From CALODL01 sp942492115 (GTDB taxonomy: Bacteria; Planctomycetota; Phycisphaerae; UBA1845; CAIVHJ01), in assembly GCA_942492115.1 (NCBI GenBank), contig CALODL010000024.1, forward strand, positions 186,001 through 250,000: a stretch of 64,000 nt of DNA. Direction: 5' to 3'. Position 1 is the stretch's first letter; every line of letters starts with the position of its first letter. A model generated the notes under the pieces. The model saw only the letters and a program-made list of their open reading frames with translations, was not told where the DNA came from and ran no database searches. The translations under genes were made by a program, and so were the position numbers. Positions 33,880 to 42,394 of this stretch are shown here, piece after piece.

Positions 33880-34767
33880 CTATTTGGCTCGTGACATGAA
33901 TCCGACACTGGATGCGAACAGGCGGTCCGGGTAGTCGCCGGCCACGTGCCCTTCTTCTTCCAGTTTGAGATCTTCGAGGTTGGCTACACACATTGGGCAA
34001 CCGACGACATCGAGGTGAAACTGCGTATAACTCAGCCAGGGGTCTTCGATCACGCCCAGAAGAAACTGCCCGAGTGTGCTGCGTTTGAGGCAGGTGATGC
34101 GGTTCTCTCGCCACACGGTGCTGACGCTGGCGTCGGCCTCGACGCCAATCATGGCTTCGCGCAAAGCAGGATCCATGTCGTCGAGATAGCGCTGAACTTT
34201 TTGGATAGCACGAAATTTCACGCCTGCAACATGCTTCTCGTCGACTTCGAGCAATTCCCCGATGGCATTGTTCCGTCGTCCACCATAGAACAGCAACTCA
34301 ATGATCTGCAGGTCCTGGAAGGCGCCCCGATCACGGAGATCGCCAATCAGGCGACGCAGAAGATCAACGAGCAATTGTTCCTGAGCCGCAGCACTCTCGA
34401 CATGCTGGGCCACTCCGCTTGGCGACTCCGTTCTTCCCGGCGTGGCTTCCTCCCACCAGTCGTCGGCCTGCGACATCAAGGCGCGCGACCCTGAACTCTG
34501 AGCCCGCAGGTAGTCGGTGATCTTGTAGCGCAATATGGTAAACAGATAGGTCTCGAGCGACCGTCGGTCGTCGAATCGTGACAGACTCTGGAGAAACCCG
34601 ATGAAGGCATCCTGAACGGTGTCTTCAGCGTCGGCATTGGACGCGATGCGCGACTTGGCAAACGCCAGGAGTCGTCCCTGATAACGGTCGATCAACTGCT
34701 GCCACGCCCTTTGGCTACCGGCGCGAATTTGATCCACCAGGAATTTATCAGCCTGATCAATAGCCAT
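33880..34767 (-). CDS. ECF-type RNA polymerase sigma factor with C-terminal extension
   Basis: Region 2 is clear (AWQQLIDRYQGRLLAFAKSRI, DAEDTVQDAFIGFLQSLSRFD, RSLETYLFTILRYKITDYLRAQ). Region 4 is weaker but present (LQIIELLFYGGRRNNAIGELLEVDEKHVAGVKFRAIQKVQRYL). About 85 residues follow, with a GCPMCVANLEDL motif and preceding FHLDVVGC, possibly a small metal-binding or anti-sigma-like domain fused to the sigma factor. At 295 residues it is longer than a standard ECF sigma (about 190). It follows the kinase genes on the same strand (123-bp gap) and precedes the secreted-protein genes, so kinase-controlled transcription of those genes is plausible. The start has no strong ribosome site. Confidence 0.87.
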   Translation of the reverse strand: MAIDQADKFLVDQIRAGSQRAWQQLIDRYQGRLLAFAKSRIASNADAEDTVQDAFIGFLQSLSRFDDRRSLETYLFTILRYKITDYLRAQSSGSRALMSQADDWWEEATPGRTESPSGVAQHVESAAAQEQLLVDLLRRLIGDLRDRGAFQDLQIIELLFYGGRRNNAIGELLEVDEKHVAGVKFRAIQKVQRYLDDMDPALREAMIGVEADASVSTVWRENRITCLKRSTLGQFLLGVIEDPWLSYTQFHLDVVGCPMCVANLEDLKLEEEGHVAGDYPDRLFASSVGFMSRAK

Positions 34768-34890
34768 CGGCTAAAGCCTATCGCAAAAAGTGGATCGTTG
34801 CGAGATCGCACGTGCGATGGCTGCCAGTGGTCCACCGCCGGTCGGCACCAGGCTGGCCTTCACCTGCGTCACGGTTCCTGCATCGACTCG

Positions 34891-37242
34891 CTACTTGCGC
34901 GCCCCGGGAGAGACGACAAAGTCGCTACGCGACACTTCCGGTTCGAGATCCTCGGACTCCGCTCCTGCCACGACGGGCGCGCCAAGACGGCTGGACGTCA
35001 GCCAACGCCACACCGGCAGACCCAGCAGGAACAGAAATATGAAACCACTGACAGTCGCGACGAGGCCACAGAGGACCATCTCCTCGGTGTGATGCGCGAC
35101 GAGCCCCATGCCCAATCCACCGGCGGCGGCTCCCGTGCCGCTGACCACACGCAGAGCCGGGACGCCCCATTCCGCCCACCATGTCGGTTTTCGCCAGCGC
35201 CCCATCTTGGGGGCGAGAGTCAGAAAGGCCAGACCGAGCCCAACGATGGCGCTGATGGCGAGGACTCTCTCTTCATCATGGCGAACTTCTGTTCCGAGAA
35301 TGACACTGGTCGCGACGATGCCTACGCCAGTTACAAAGGTCAAGAAAGCACTGGTAACCCGGGCAAACCGGCCCCGCTGGCCCGGGCTACGGCGGCGACC
35401 ACTGGCAACAGCAGCCCCGTGACCGTGATTGGGGGTGCCGTGGTAATCTGCAGGTTTGAACCGTGCAGCCGGTTCGCGATCAGCCATGCGCTGACGTGAC
35501 GCGGAACTTGGTGGCGGTGCGTACTGCGTTTCCTGCAGCGATGATCCCGAACCGGATGGGGATTCGTGCGCCCCGGCGTCGTCATGATGATCATGGGCAA
35601 CGCGCGGATTACGGACCAGCGCCCAGGCAAACACCTGTGCTGCAAGTGAAGTACCCGCGCCCAGTGTGGCACAGAAGAACATGAACCGTGAGTCCCCATC
35701 GCTGAATATCGCGGCGGCGATGAACGCCAGCAGCCCGGCAGCGAAGGCCTCCCACCAACCAAACTCACCACTCTGACCAAGCCGGATGCGTTCGCGCCAG
35801 TTGCACAACGCCAGGATAGCCAGCAGGGGCATGAAGCTATATTCGACACCTTTGAAGACACGGATGGGACCATCCTCGACGCCCGCGAACATGATTCCCA
35901 GGGCGGGCACACCCGCGCCAACGATGAGCAGTCGCCGAATCAAGACCGGATGATCAGGACCAAGGTACTTGGCCATGCGGTAGCCAATACCGATCCCCAG
36001 AACGGCCACAACCATCACGAGCATTGAGAATGCACCGGCTTCTGCATCGCGTGCGGCGAAGCCGACGACCGTTGCTGCGCCGCCGACGGTGACCACGGCG
36101 GCAAACATTCGCGCCAACCGCTGACCGATGCTCAGGCGGTACTCAGATACAACGCGTCCATCATCGTGATCGACACCCAGTAATTCCGCCCGCTCCTGTC
36201 GCTTGCGACGACGCTTGGCCTCACGCTGTTCCTTGCGTGTCAAACGGGCATCGAGTCCCGCTGTGCGCTCGACGAAACGCTGGCTGAAGGCATCTCCAGC
36301 CCCCTGATTGCGCCCCCCCATGATGCGCTGCGGCGCCGGCGGAATGGGCATCGGATTGTCCGACGGATGCGGCGATGGCGGCACGTTCATGGCCGCGCGG
36401 GCCGCGAGTGTACTCAGGCTCGATGGCTCAAGTCCCAGCACGCTCTTGCGAATGTCTTCGGCACCAAAGATCGCCTCAACCATCTCGTTTACGGTCTGAA
36501 AGCGTTCATTGGGATCTTTGGCAAGCGCCTTGGCGATAACATCGGGAAACGGCGCGGGCAAACCGGCCACTTCCGGCTGGCCAGTCAAATGCTTCATCAA
36601 CACTTCGCCCATGCTCGCCCCCTCGTAGGGGACACGGCCCAGCAGCATTTCGTAGAGCACGACTCCGAGCGCGTAGATATCGATCGTTCGTGAGTAGTTA
36701 CCGCTGCCAACTTCAGGGGCCATGTAGTGCACCGTACCCACGCTGGCCGTTTGTGCACTATGGCGGGACACTGCAATGTACTTGCTCAACCCGTAATCAC
36801 AGATCTTGACGTAGCCATCTTCATAGAAAATGTTGCCAGGCTTGAGATCTCGATGAACGATACCCCGGTCGTGCAAGTAGCCCAATCCGCGGGCGATCTC
36901 GCGCGTGAAGTATGCAGCTTTCTCATGCCCCAGGCCGTGCGGTTCCGCGATGAGCAATTCGCGCAACGAGGGCCCACTGACATACTCCATGATGACGAAA
37001 TACTCGCCAGCCGCGTTCTGCTTGACATCGAATATGCTGACCAGGTGGGGGCTCTTGAGGTTGATGCACGAGGCAATCCCGCGCAACTCGACCTCGGGGT
37101 TCTCGCGCAGGTACTTCAGTGCCACTTCGCGACCACCGTCGCTGATGGCGTAGTACACTTCGCCGAATCCGCCTCGGCCGACGCCACGCTGGATCTCGTA
37201 GCCATCGAGGGGACGATCACCGTGTTTGTACGTGAATGCCAC
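34891..37242 (-). CDS. Membrane Ser/Thr protein kinase with multi-pass C-terminal domain
   Basis: Starting at GTG 37242 (GAGGG 7 nt upstream, 10 bp after the previous stop), the 783-residue protein has a Hanks-type kinase domain: glycine loop GVGRGGFGEVY (20-30), K43, HRDLKPGN (130-137) and DYG instead of DFG (149-151). A basic linker (RKEQREAKRRRKRQE) and about nine predicted membrane segments in two blocks fill the rest. The open frame continues 62 codons upstream of the GTG but overlaps the neighbouring kinase gene, and the paralogue aligns from the GTG. The kinase region is a close duplicate of the next gene; the membrane region is unrelated to the RDD domain there. Targets are unknown. 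Confidence 0.92.
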   Translation of the reverse strand: MAFTYKHGDRPLDGYEIQRGVGRGGFGEVYYAISDGGREVALKYLRENPEVELRGIASCINLKSPHLVSIFDVKQNAAGEYFVIMEYVSGPSLRELLIAEPHGLGHEKAAYFTREIARGLGYLHDRGIVHRDLKPGNIFYEDGYVKICDYGLSKYIAVSRHSAQTASVGTVHYMAPEVGSGNYSRTIDIYALGVVLYEMLLGRVPYEGASMGEVLMKHLTGQPEVAGLPAPFPDVIAKALAKDPNERFQTVNEMVEAIFGAEDIRKSVLGLEPSSLSTLAARAAMNVPPSPHPSDNPMPIPPAPQRIMGGRNQGAGDAFSQRFVERTAGLDARLTRKEQREAKRRRKRQERAELLGVDHDDGRVVSEYRLSIGQRLARMFAAVVTVGGAATVVGFAARDAEAGAFSMLVMVVAVLGIGIGYRMAKYLGPDHPVLIRRLLIVGAGVPALGIMFAGVEDGPIRVFKGVEYSFMPLLAILALCNWRERIRLGQSGEFGWWEAFAAGLLAFIAAAIFSDGDSRFMFFCATLGAGTSLAAQVFAWALVRNPRVAHDHHDDAGAHESPSGSGSSLQETQYAPPPSSASRQRMADREPAARFKPADYHGTPNHGHGAAVASGRRRSPGQRGRFARVTSAFLTFVTGVGIVATSVILGTEVRHDEERVLAISAIVGLGLAFLTLAPKMGRWRKPTWWAEWGVPALRVVSGTGAAAGGLGMGLVAHHTEEMVLCGLVATVSGFIFLFLLGLPVWRWLTSSRLGAPVVAGAESEDLEPEVSRSDFVVSPGARK

Positions 37243-37252
37243 TACTACACCC

Positions 37253-38692
37253 TCAGTCTTTGACTGCCTGTTGAGACGCCGTTGCTTCGGCGTCATGGAC
37301 CCATAGCCCGGCAGCAACAACACCGCCACGCACCTCGAACACTGGCGAAACAGACGTCTTCGGCAACGCCACCGACAACGTCTCGTCTGGTCGAACATGA
37401 ACAACATAGGTTGACGCGACGAGATCATGCAGTGCGCGCTTGCGGTGCGTGATTCCGGCCATCACAAAACCAAACATCATCGTCAGAAAAGAAAGGCATT
37501 TTGATGCCTCGCGCGCCACGACGTGGGAGAATCCCATCGGATCCCCCTTCTCGGTCACGACACGAATCCCGCACACGCGTTTACCAAGCGTCTGCCCCTC
37601 GAAACAGCTCATCGCCACTACGCTGTACACGATATAGACCAACCACGTCACCGAAAATAAGGGATACAGCACGGCTGCAGGAATGCTGACAATGCACCAG
37701 TCAATAAGCATGGCCACCATCCGCACCCAGAATCCTGCGAAACGAACATCCAGCGATCCGCGGGTAGGCTGAGCGACGGCAACCGCCTGATCGGTATCCG
37801 ATGGGGCAACGGATCGTTCTGCAACAGGCTTGATCCGGCGAACAACGTCCCCTGCCATGCGCGTCAACCGAGTCGCATCAAACACGGCAAGGCTGTCGCG
37901 AACATGATCCACACCGAGGGCATCCGCGGCCATTTCGCCGACCGTCTGGTAGCGTTCCACCGGGTCCTTGACGAGGGCCTTACGAATCACGGCGGCAAAA
38001 GGTTCAGGCAGCGATGACACTTCGGGCTGCTCGACCAGATGCTTCATCAGCACTTCGCCCGTGCTCTGGCCTTCGAACGGCACACGGCCCACGAGAAGCT
38101 CATAGAGAATGACTCCAAGAGCGTAAATATCGATCGTCCTGGAATAGTTGCCGCTGCCGACTTCGGGAGCCATATACGCTACCGTCCCGATACTGATCGT
38201 GTTGGCACCGGAAGCGGACTGGGCCATGAACTTGCTCAACCCGTAGTCTGCAATCTTGATGTAGCCCTCTTCATAGAAAATATTCGCCGGCTTGAGATCA
38301 CGGTGCACAATGCCATGGTCGTGCAGCTGAGCAAGTCCTTTCATGAGCCCGTCGAGTATGAACGTAGCCTCCTCGACGCCGAGCCCACTCGGGTTGTCCT
38401 CAAGCAGGTCGCGCAGACTTGGACCGTGGACATACTCCATGATGATGAAGGGCTCGCCAGCCTCGTTGTGCACGACGTCGAAGGTGTCCACGAGATAAGG
38501 ACTCTTGAGGTTCATACACTGGCGTACGCCGCGCAGCTCGATCTGAGCGTTGGAATGGACGTACTTCAGGGCCACCTCGCGACCGCCGTCGCTGATGGCA
38601 TAGTACACCTCCCCGAATCCGCCGCGGCCGACACCACGCTGAATCTCGTAGCCCTCGAGAGGTCGATCGCCGTGTTTAAAGGTAAAGGCCAT
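37253..38692 (-). CDS. Ser/Thr protein kinase with C-terminal RDD membrane domain
   Basis: The kinase domain has the same landmarks at the same numbering as its tandem copy: GVGRGGFGEVY (20-30), K43, HRDLKPAN (130-137), DYG (149-151). An RDD-family membrane domain follows (RFAGFWVRMVAMLIDW, GQTLGKRVCGIRVV, THRKRALHDLVASTYVV). The start MAFTFKHGDRPLEG at 38692 has GGAAG about 10 nt upstream and matches the paralogue; an ATG 24 nt earlier (38716) is the alternative. The upstream FHA gene overlaps this start by 17 bp. An FHA phosphothreonine reader next to two kinases suggests a local phospho-signalling loop. Confidence 0.93.
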   Translation of the reverse strand: MAFTFKHGDRPLEGYEIQRGVGRGGFGEVYYAISDGGREVALKYVHSNAQIELRGVRQCMNLKSPYLVDTFDVVHNEAGEPFIIMEYVHGPSLRDLLEDNPSGLGVEEATFILDGLMKGLAQLHDHGIVHRDLKPANIFYEEGYIKIADYGLSKFMAQSASGANTISIGTVAYMAPEVGSGNYSRTIDIYALGVILYELLVGRVPFEGQSTGEVLMKHLVEQPEVSSLPEPFAAVIRKALVKDPVERYQTVGEMAADALGVDHVRDSLAVFDATRLTRMAGDVVRRIKPVAERSVAPSDTDQAVAVAQPTRGSLDVRFAGFWVRMVAMLIDWCIVSIPAAVLYPLFSVTWLVYIVYSVVAMSCFEGQTLGKRVCGIRVVTEKGDPMGFSHVVAREASKCLSFLTMMFGFVMAGITHRKRALHDLVASTYVVHVRPDETLSVALPKTSVSPVFEVRGGVVAAGLWVHDAEATASQQAVKD

Positions 38693-40250
38693 CCCGCTTC
38701 GTCTTCCATTCTTCAAAAACCAGGCTCACGCCGGCCATTTCGACCGGACGATCCATGACGATTTCCACGGGCGTCTCATTCGCCGCTGCCGCTTGATGCC
38801 GCAGCCACAGTTTGCCGTCGCGTTCGAACAGCACCAGGCCCTCGGCCGCAGTTGGGGCCACGATGTGAGCCCGCGACGCACGGCTGATTGTCGCGAGCCG
38901 ATCGAACAGAATGACGCGTCGCACATCGTTCGGCAACCGCGAAGAGCCCGCAAGGTCGATGATTGCCGATGTCGTCTTACGACTTGGCAATTTGAACATC
39001 AGACGGGCTCTGTTGCCGAGTATAATCCGATCGTTGTCCTGTAAGAGAGCCTGCCGCACGTCTTCACCGCCCACGTTGACTTCGCGGGTCGCGTACATGA
39101 AATAATCATCCTCGACCCGGCGAATCTCGGCATGCCTCTCGGACAGATCCGAGACCAGTGGGATATCCGCCGGAACCTGAGTCGCTGCCCGACCGATCGT
39201 AGCACGATCCTGACGGAGAATGAGAAAACTGCCGGCGCCATCCACCCAAGCCAGAATGCGCTGGGGCAAGCCACCTGTCGTTGGACGACCGGCACTGCAC
39301 GCCAGGTCGGTCGAGCCTGCGGCCTGCTCCGACTTGCCGGGGGTCGCAGGGTCGACGTGACCAAGCGGACCGGCATGCACACGCGTCAAACGGTCGTCGA
39401 CATGCTTGAGGTCTTCACACGCAGACTTGATCCATCCCGCCTTGGGCAGCAACTGCTGAGCCGACAACAGCGCCTGCCGCGCCGCATCGTAATCGGAGCT
39501 GGCGAGCATCCTCGACGCACGGCGCATCTGATCGAGAATCGCGGTCACGTCACGCTTGGCCGTGTGTCCGTCCCCGATGCCATGCAACGCACTTAGCTCA
39601 TCGATGGCCAGGTCCAAACGCCCCTCGCGCAGCGCCTTGAGTGCCTGATCGACACCGTGAGTCACCAGTTGCTTTTCCAGCCGCACCGCCTCAGGTGCCT
39701 TGGGATGCAATCGGCGACCATCGCGAAATCGCTCGCGTGCTGCAGCCCAATAGCCCTCGGTGGCGTAACGGTGGGCCTCCTCGTAGAGCGCTGCTGCCCG
39801 CCCGGCCTGCTGCTCAACGCGGGCCCTCAACGCCTCGGTCTGGTCATCGGACTCACCATCACGATCGAGTATGTCGCGAGCGGCCCGCAGGCTACCGTCA
39901 GCAATGCGGGCCTGGGCGGCGTCGACCCGCGCCCGACGCTCGTGTTCCTGGCGACGGCGGTCCTGACTGGCGTTGGCAATGATCTCACGAAAATCGGAGA
40001 TTCGCGGAGCGGAGCCTCCGGCCTGTTGGGCTCGATCGAGATCAGCTCCCGCCTCGTGATACCGCTCGGCAGCAAAGTGGGCTTCGGCGCGAGCAAACAA
40101 GGCTTTGGCGACATGCGCCATCAGCTTCTGAACACGAACGTGATGAGCCAGATCCGGAGCCGTGGCAAGCCGGAATGCTTCGTCGATGCGCCCGACCTCC
40201 AGGGCCTTTTCCGCGGCCTTGATTCGTGCGGAAACCAATCCACCCAGCAT
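38676..40250 (-). CDS. FHA-domain protein with TPR-like N-terminal region
   Basis: The first ~280 residues are helical and Ala/Arg-rich with TPR-like repeats (AEKALEVGRIDEAFRLA, AEAHFAAERYHEAGADLDRAQQ, AARERFRDGRRLHPKAPEA). An FHA domain then contains the conserved TIGRAATQVPADIPL, SDLSERHAEIRR and VNGG-like VNVGG signatures that bind phosphothreonine. A second, more divergent FHA-like stretch may occupy the C-terminus (TISRASRAHIV). The start at 40250 (MLGGLVSARIKAAEK) has GAGGG 8 nt upstream; an ATG 15 nt earlier has none. The gene overlaps the downstream kinase, so reader and kinase are co-translated. Confidence 0.87.
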   Translation of the reverse strand: MLGGLVSARIKAAEKALEVGRIDEAFRLATAPDLAHHVRVQKLMAHVAKALFARAEAHFAAERYHEAGADLDRAQQAGGSAPRISDFREIIANASQDRRRQEHERRARVDAAQARIADGSLRAARDILDRDGESDDQTEALRARVEQQAGRAAALYEEAHRYATEGYWAAARERFRDGRRLHPKAPEAVRLEKQLVTHGVDQALKALREGRLDLAIDELSALHGIGDGHTAKRDVTAILDQMRRASRMLASSDYDAARQALLSAQQLLPKAGWIKSACEDLKHVDDRLTRVHAGPLGHVDPATPGKSEQAAGSTDLACSAGRPTTGGLPQRILAWVDGAGSFLILRQDRATIGRAATQVPADIPLVSDLSERHAEIRRVEDDYFMYATREVNVGGEDVRQALLQDNDRIILGNRARLMFKLPSRKTTSAIIDLAGSSRLPNDVRRVILFDRLATISRASRAHIVAPTAAEGLVLFERDGKLWLRHQAAAANETPVEIVMDRPVEMAGVSLVFEEWKTKRDGLYL

Positions 40251-40494
40251 CACGATAGCCCTCATGGAAACAGAGACATGCCAGCTTTCATCCTACCCTG
40301 ATGACGATGGTGCTGGCGATAACATTGAGGATTCGCATGGACCCGGAAAGTATTCGGAGAATGGCCACGAAAGCCGGCCTGGCACCAAGGCAAACAACCC
40401 CATGTGCACAAACAGGTTACCGAATCCGCGAGGCGCCTTCGCCAAGTGCAGGCCGCCAGCCGGTGGACCTCGAGCAAACCTGCAGTCCGCCCAC

Positions 40495-40529
40495 AAAAAA
40501 ACGCCGCGGCCCCGAAAGAGGCCGCGGCG
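40495..40529 (-). terminator. Intrinsic terminator after the Lys-rich anchored-protein gene
   Basis: On the minus strand, CGCCGCGGCC and GGCCGCGGCG form a perfect 10-bp G+C stem around an 8-nt loop, followed at once by seven T residues. This is the clearest Rho-independent terminator in the window. It ends transcription of the 40554-40952 gene and separates the prepilin unit from the FHA/kinase unit. The remaining gene-free bases 40251-40494 show no recognisable feature; the FHA promoter presumably lies there. Confidence 0.9.
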
Positions 40530-40553
40530 TGCTGGTGTTCATGCATGATGTCG

Positions 40554-40952
40554 CTAGAAGCGCTTGGCTCTCTCGCGTTTTTCGGCCTCCGGGATCTCAA
40601 TGTCCGGCATCTCGGCTTCTTCCTGTGCCCGCTTCTTGCGTGGGGTGCGGCGACTCTTGCGTCCCTTCTTCTTCTTTTTCTTGCTCGGCTCGAGGTCGTC
40701 CTCGGGAGCCTCCTGCGCCTGGCTGCTGGTCAACCGCCCCGACCCGCTGGATTGACTGGACGTTGGAGCGTCCCGTTCAACCACCTTGGGCGTCTCCTTC
40801 ACCTCACCAGTGGTTGGCACGTTGCTGGTGACGCGCGGCGTCGTGGTCGTGCCACGATCACCGGTGTCATCACCGCCCGTCAAGAAAACGGCTGCGAGCG
40901 CCACGACGCCAACGGCAGCCCCTGCTCCGATGTACATTTTTTTCTTATCCAT
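40554..40952 (-). CDS. Small membrane-anchored Lys/Arg-rich protein
   Basis: The 132-residue product has a short basic N-terminus, one membrane helix (YIGAGAAVGVVALAAVFLTGG, about 7-27) and a low-complexity tail. The tail is first Ser/Thr/Gln-rich, then carries strongly basic clusters (KKKKKKGRKSRR, RKKR) and a final acidic/basic stretch. No family is recognised. It follows the prepilin gene by 46 bp on the same strand and ends in a strong terminator, so the two form a short operon. The tail could bind nucleic acid or an acidic surface polymer, but nothing in the sequence proves this. Confidence 0.7.
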   Translation of the reverse strand: MDKKKMYIGAGAAVGVVALAAVFLTGGDDTGDRGTTTTPRVTSNVPTTGEVKETPKVVERDAPTSSQSSGSGRLTSSQAQEAPEDDLEPSKKKKKKGRKSRRTPRKKRAQEEAEMPDIEIPEAEKRERAKRF

Positions 40953-40998
40953 GGTCCTGCCTTCTGTGGCTCGGAGGCCGAAGCCTCCGATCGTTCAC

Positions 40999-42111
40999 TT
41001 ACCAGGTCACGCTCTCCGATTGCACGGGAGGTGACGGCTGACAGTGATTCTGCCAGCCCGGTCCACCGACCAGAAGATGATCCCAAGCGCCAAGGTCATC
41101 CCCGGGCGGAAGGTTGTATTCGAGACTGAGAACGGTCCCACCGCGTAGGGTGAAGTTACCGCTGTGTTCAACACGGTTGCCTGTGGTGATGACTGCATCA
41201 TCACGTACCTCATAAAGCACTGCACCGGCGTGGCCGTCGGCAAACGACACCTGATGTTCACGCAGGGTCCCGTGGTTACCCATCGTATAGGCTACTTCGT
41301 CACCGAAAGCGCGATCGTTCCAGAAACAGGCATAGAAACCCTTGCCTTCGACATAGGCGGTGACCTTGCTCGGATTCGGGATCATCGAGTACTTTCGGAA
41401 GTAGGGTCCCCAGGCGACAGACCCGCCGTTGTCACCACCAGTGGTCAACACGGCGTCCGTCGCGTAACTGTTACCCATCGCGTCATACAGTGGCAAATCC
41501 AGTTTGTAGCCACGTTGTTGAGGGGTTGACCCCCCGTACCCGAAAATCACGTCGTCGCTGTCGCCGTCAAGGGCTGAATTGAATCCGGTGTCCGACGGGC
41601 ACTGGAATACGGAGAAGTCAGTCTGCTCTTCTGCGATTGCGACGCTTTCATCCAGTGCTGCAATCGCATCGAGGCTGCGGGCCTCTCCAAGATTCTTGTA
41701 AATGAAGCGATTCAGAGGACGCTGCCCTGGACCGAAACCGTTCTTGGTCGACCACATTCCGTACGTGCCACCGTACCACGTCTGGTGCTCGGCATACTGC
41801 GAGCTGTCAAAACGGTGCGTTCCACTCTTGCCCCCGAATGCGCGCCGACTTGCGCTGACATAGGAACCGTCGCGTAAGGTGGGCAGGACTGGAATCATGT
41901 AGCCACTGGGATCGTCGTTGGCGTACCCGATCGAAGACAGGGCGATGTCCCGCATGTTGGCCAGGCATTTGACTTTCTTGGCTTCTTCACGAGCCTTCGC
42001 CAGTGACGGCAGGAGAATTGAAACCAATAGAGCAATAATCGCGATGACCACGAGCAACTCAACCAGAGTAAATGCGTTGTGCCTGTTTCGACGACAGCGT
42101 GCCAATATCAT
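40999..42111 (-). CDS. Prepilin-like protein with planctomycete H-x-DG-type C-terminal motif
   Basis: The N-terminus has a type IV prepilin signal (basic RCRRNRHNA, then FTLVELLVVIAIIALLVSILLP) with the conserved Glu5 after the cleavage point; the residue before the cut is Ala rather than Gly. The C-terminal part contains GTLREHQVSFADGHAGAVLY, resembling the H-X9-DG motif of the large planctomycete pseudopilin family (DUF1559-like), with HQVSFADGH as the core. The 370-residue length is normal for that family. AAGG lies about 8 nt before the ATG. Function in export or surface display is inferred from the signal only. Confidence 0.9.
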   Translation of the reverse strand: MILARCRRNRHNAFTLVELLVVIAIIALLVSILLPSLAKAREEAKKVKCLANMRDIALSSIGYANDDPSGYMIPVLPTLRDGSYVSASRRAFGGKSGTHRFDSSQYAEHQTWYGGTYGMWSTKNGFGPGQRPLNRFIYKNLGEARSLDAIAALDESVAIAEEQTDFSVFQCPSDTGFNSALDGDSDDVIFGYGGSTPQQRGYKLDLPLYDAMGNSYATDAVLTTGGDNGGSVAWGPYFRKYSMIPNPSKVTAYVEGKGFYACFWNDRAFGDEVAYTMGNHGTLREHQVSFADGHAGAVLYEVRDDAVITTGNRVEHSGNFTLRGGTVLSLEYNLPPGDDLGAWDHLLVGGPGWQNHCQPSPPVQSESVTW

Positions 42112-42394
42112 GACTCAGACCTTTCAATGCCCAAGAGGTTCCCAGCTCCAGGCGAGAAACCAGGAAAAAGTACGGTGTGAGGAACACAGGCCTTGTTAGG
42201 TTGCGACCCAGCGCTGTGCTAATAGATATGTTAGTGGTGGCGCCTGACCGGGTCAATGCCCATTTGAGCCCCACCGGCCTCCCCGCACACACCGGCCATA
42301 GAACACAACTAATTGTTCCGCAACTGATTAGATTCCTCAGCAATTGATAGCTCAAGCCTGATCCAGGGTGCGTCGACGTACCAGAGATTGAATC

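Noticed and set aside
37243..37428. Upstream extension of the multi-pass kinase
   Set aside because: It overlaps the 3' end of the other kinase gene, and the two kinases align exactly from the GTG at 37242, which has a good ribosome site.
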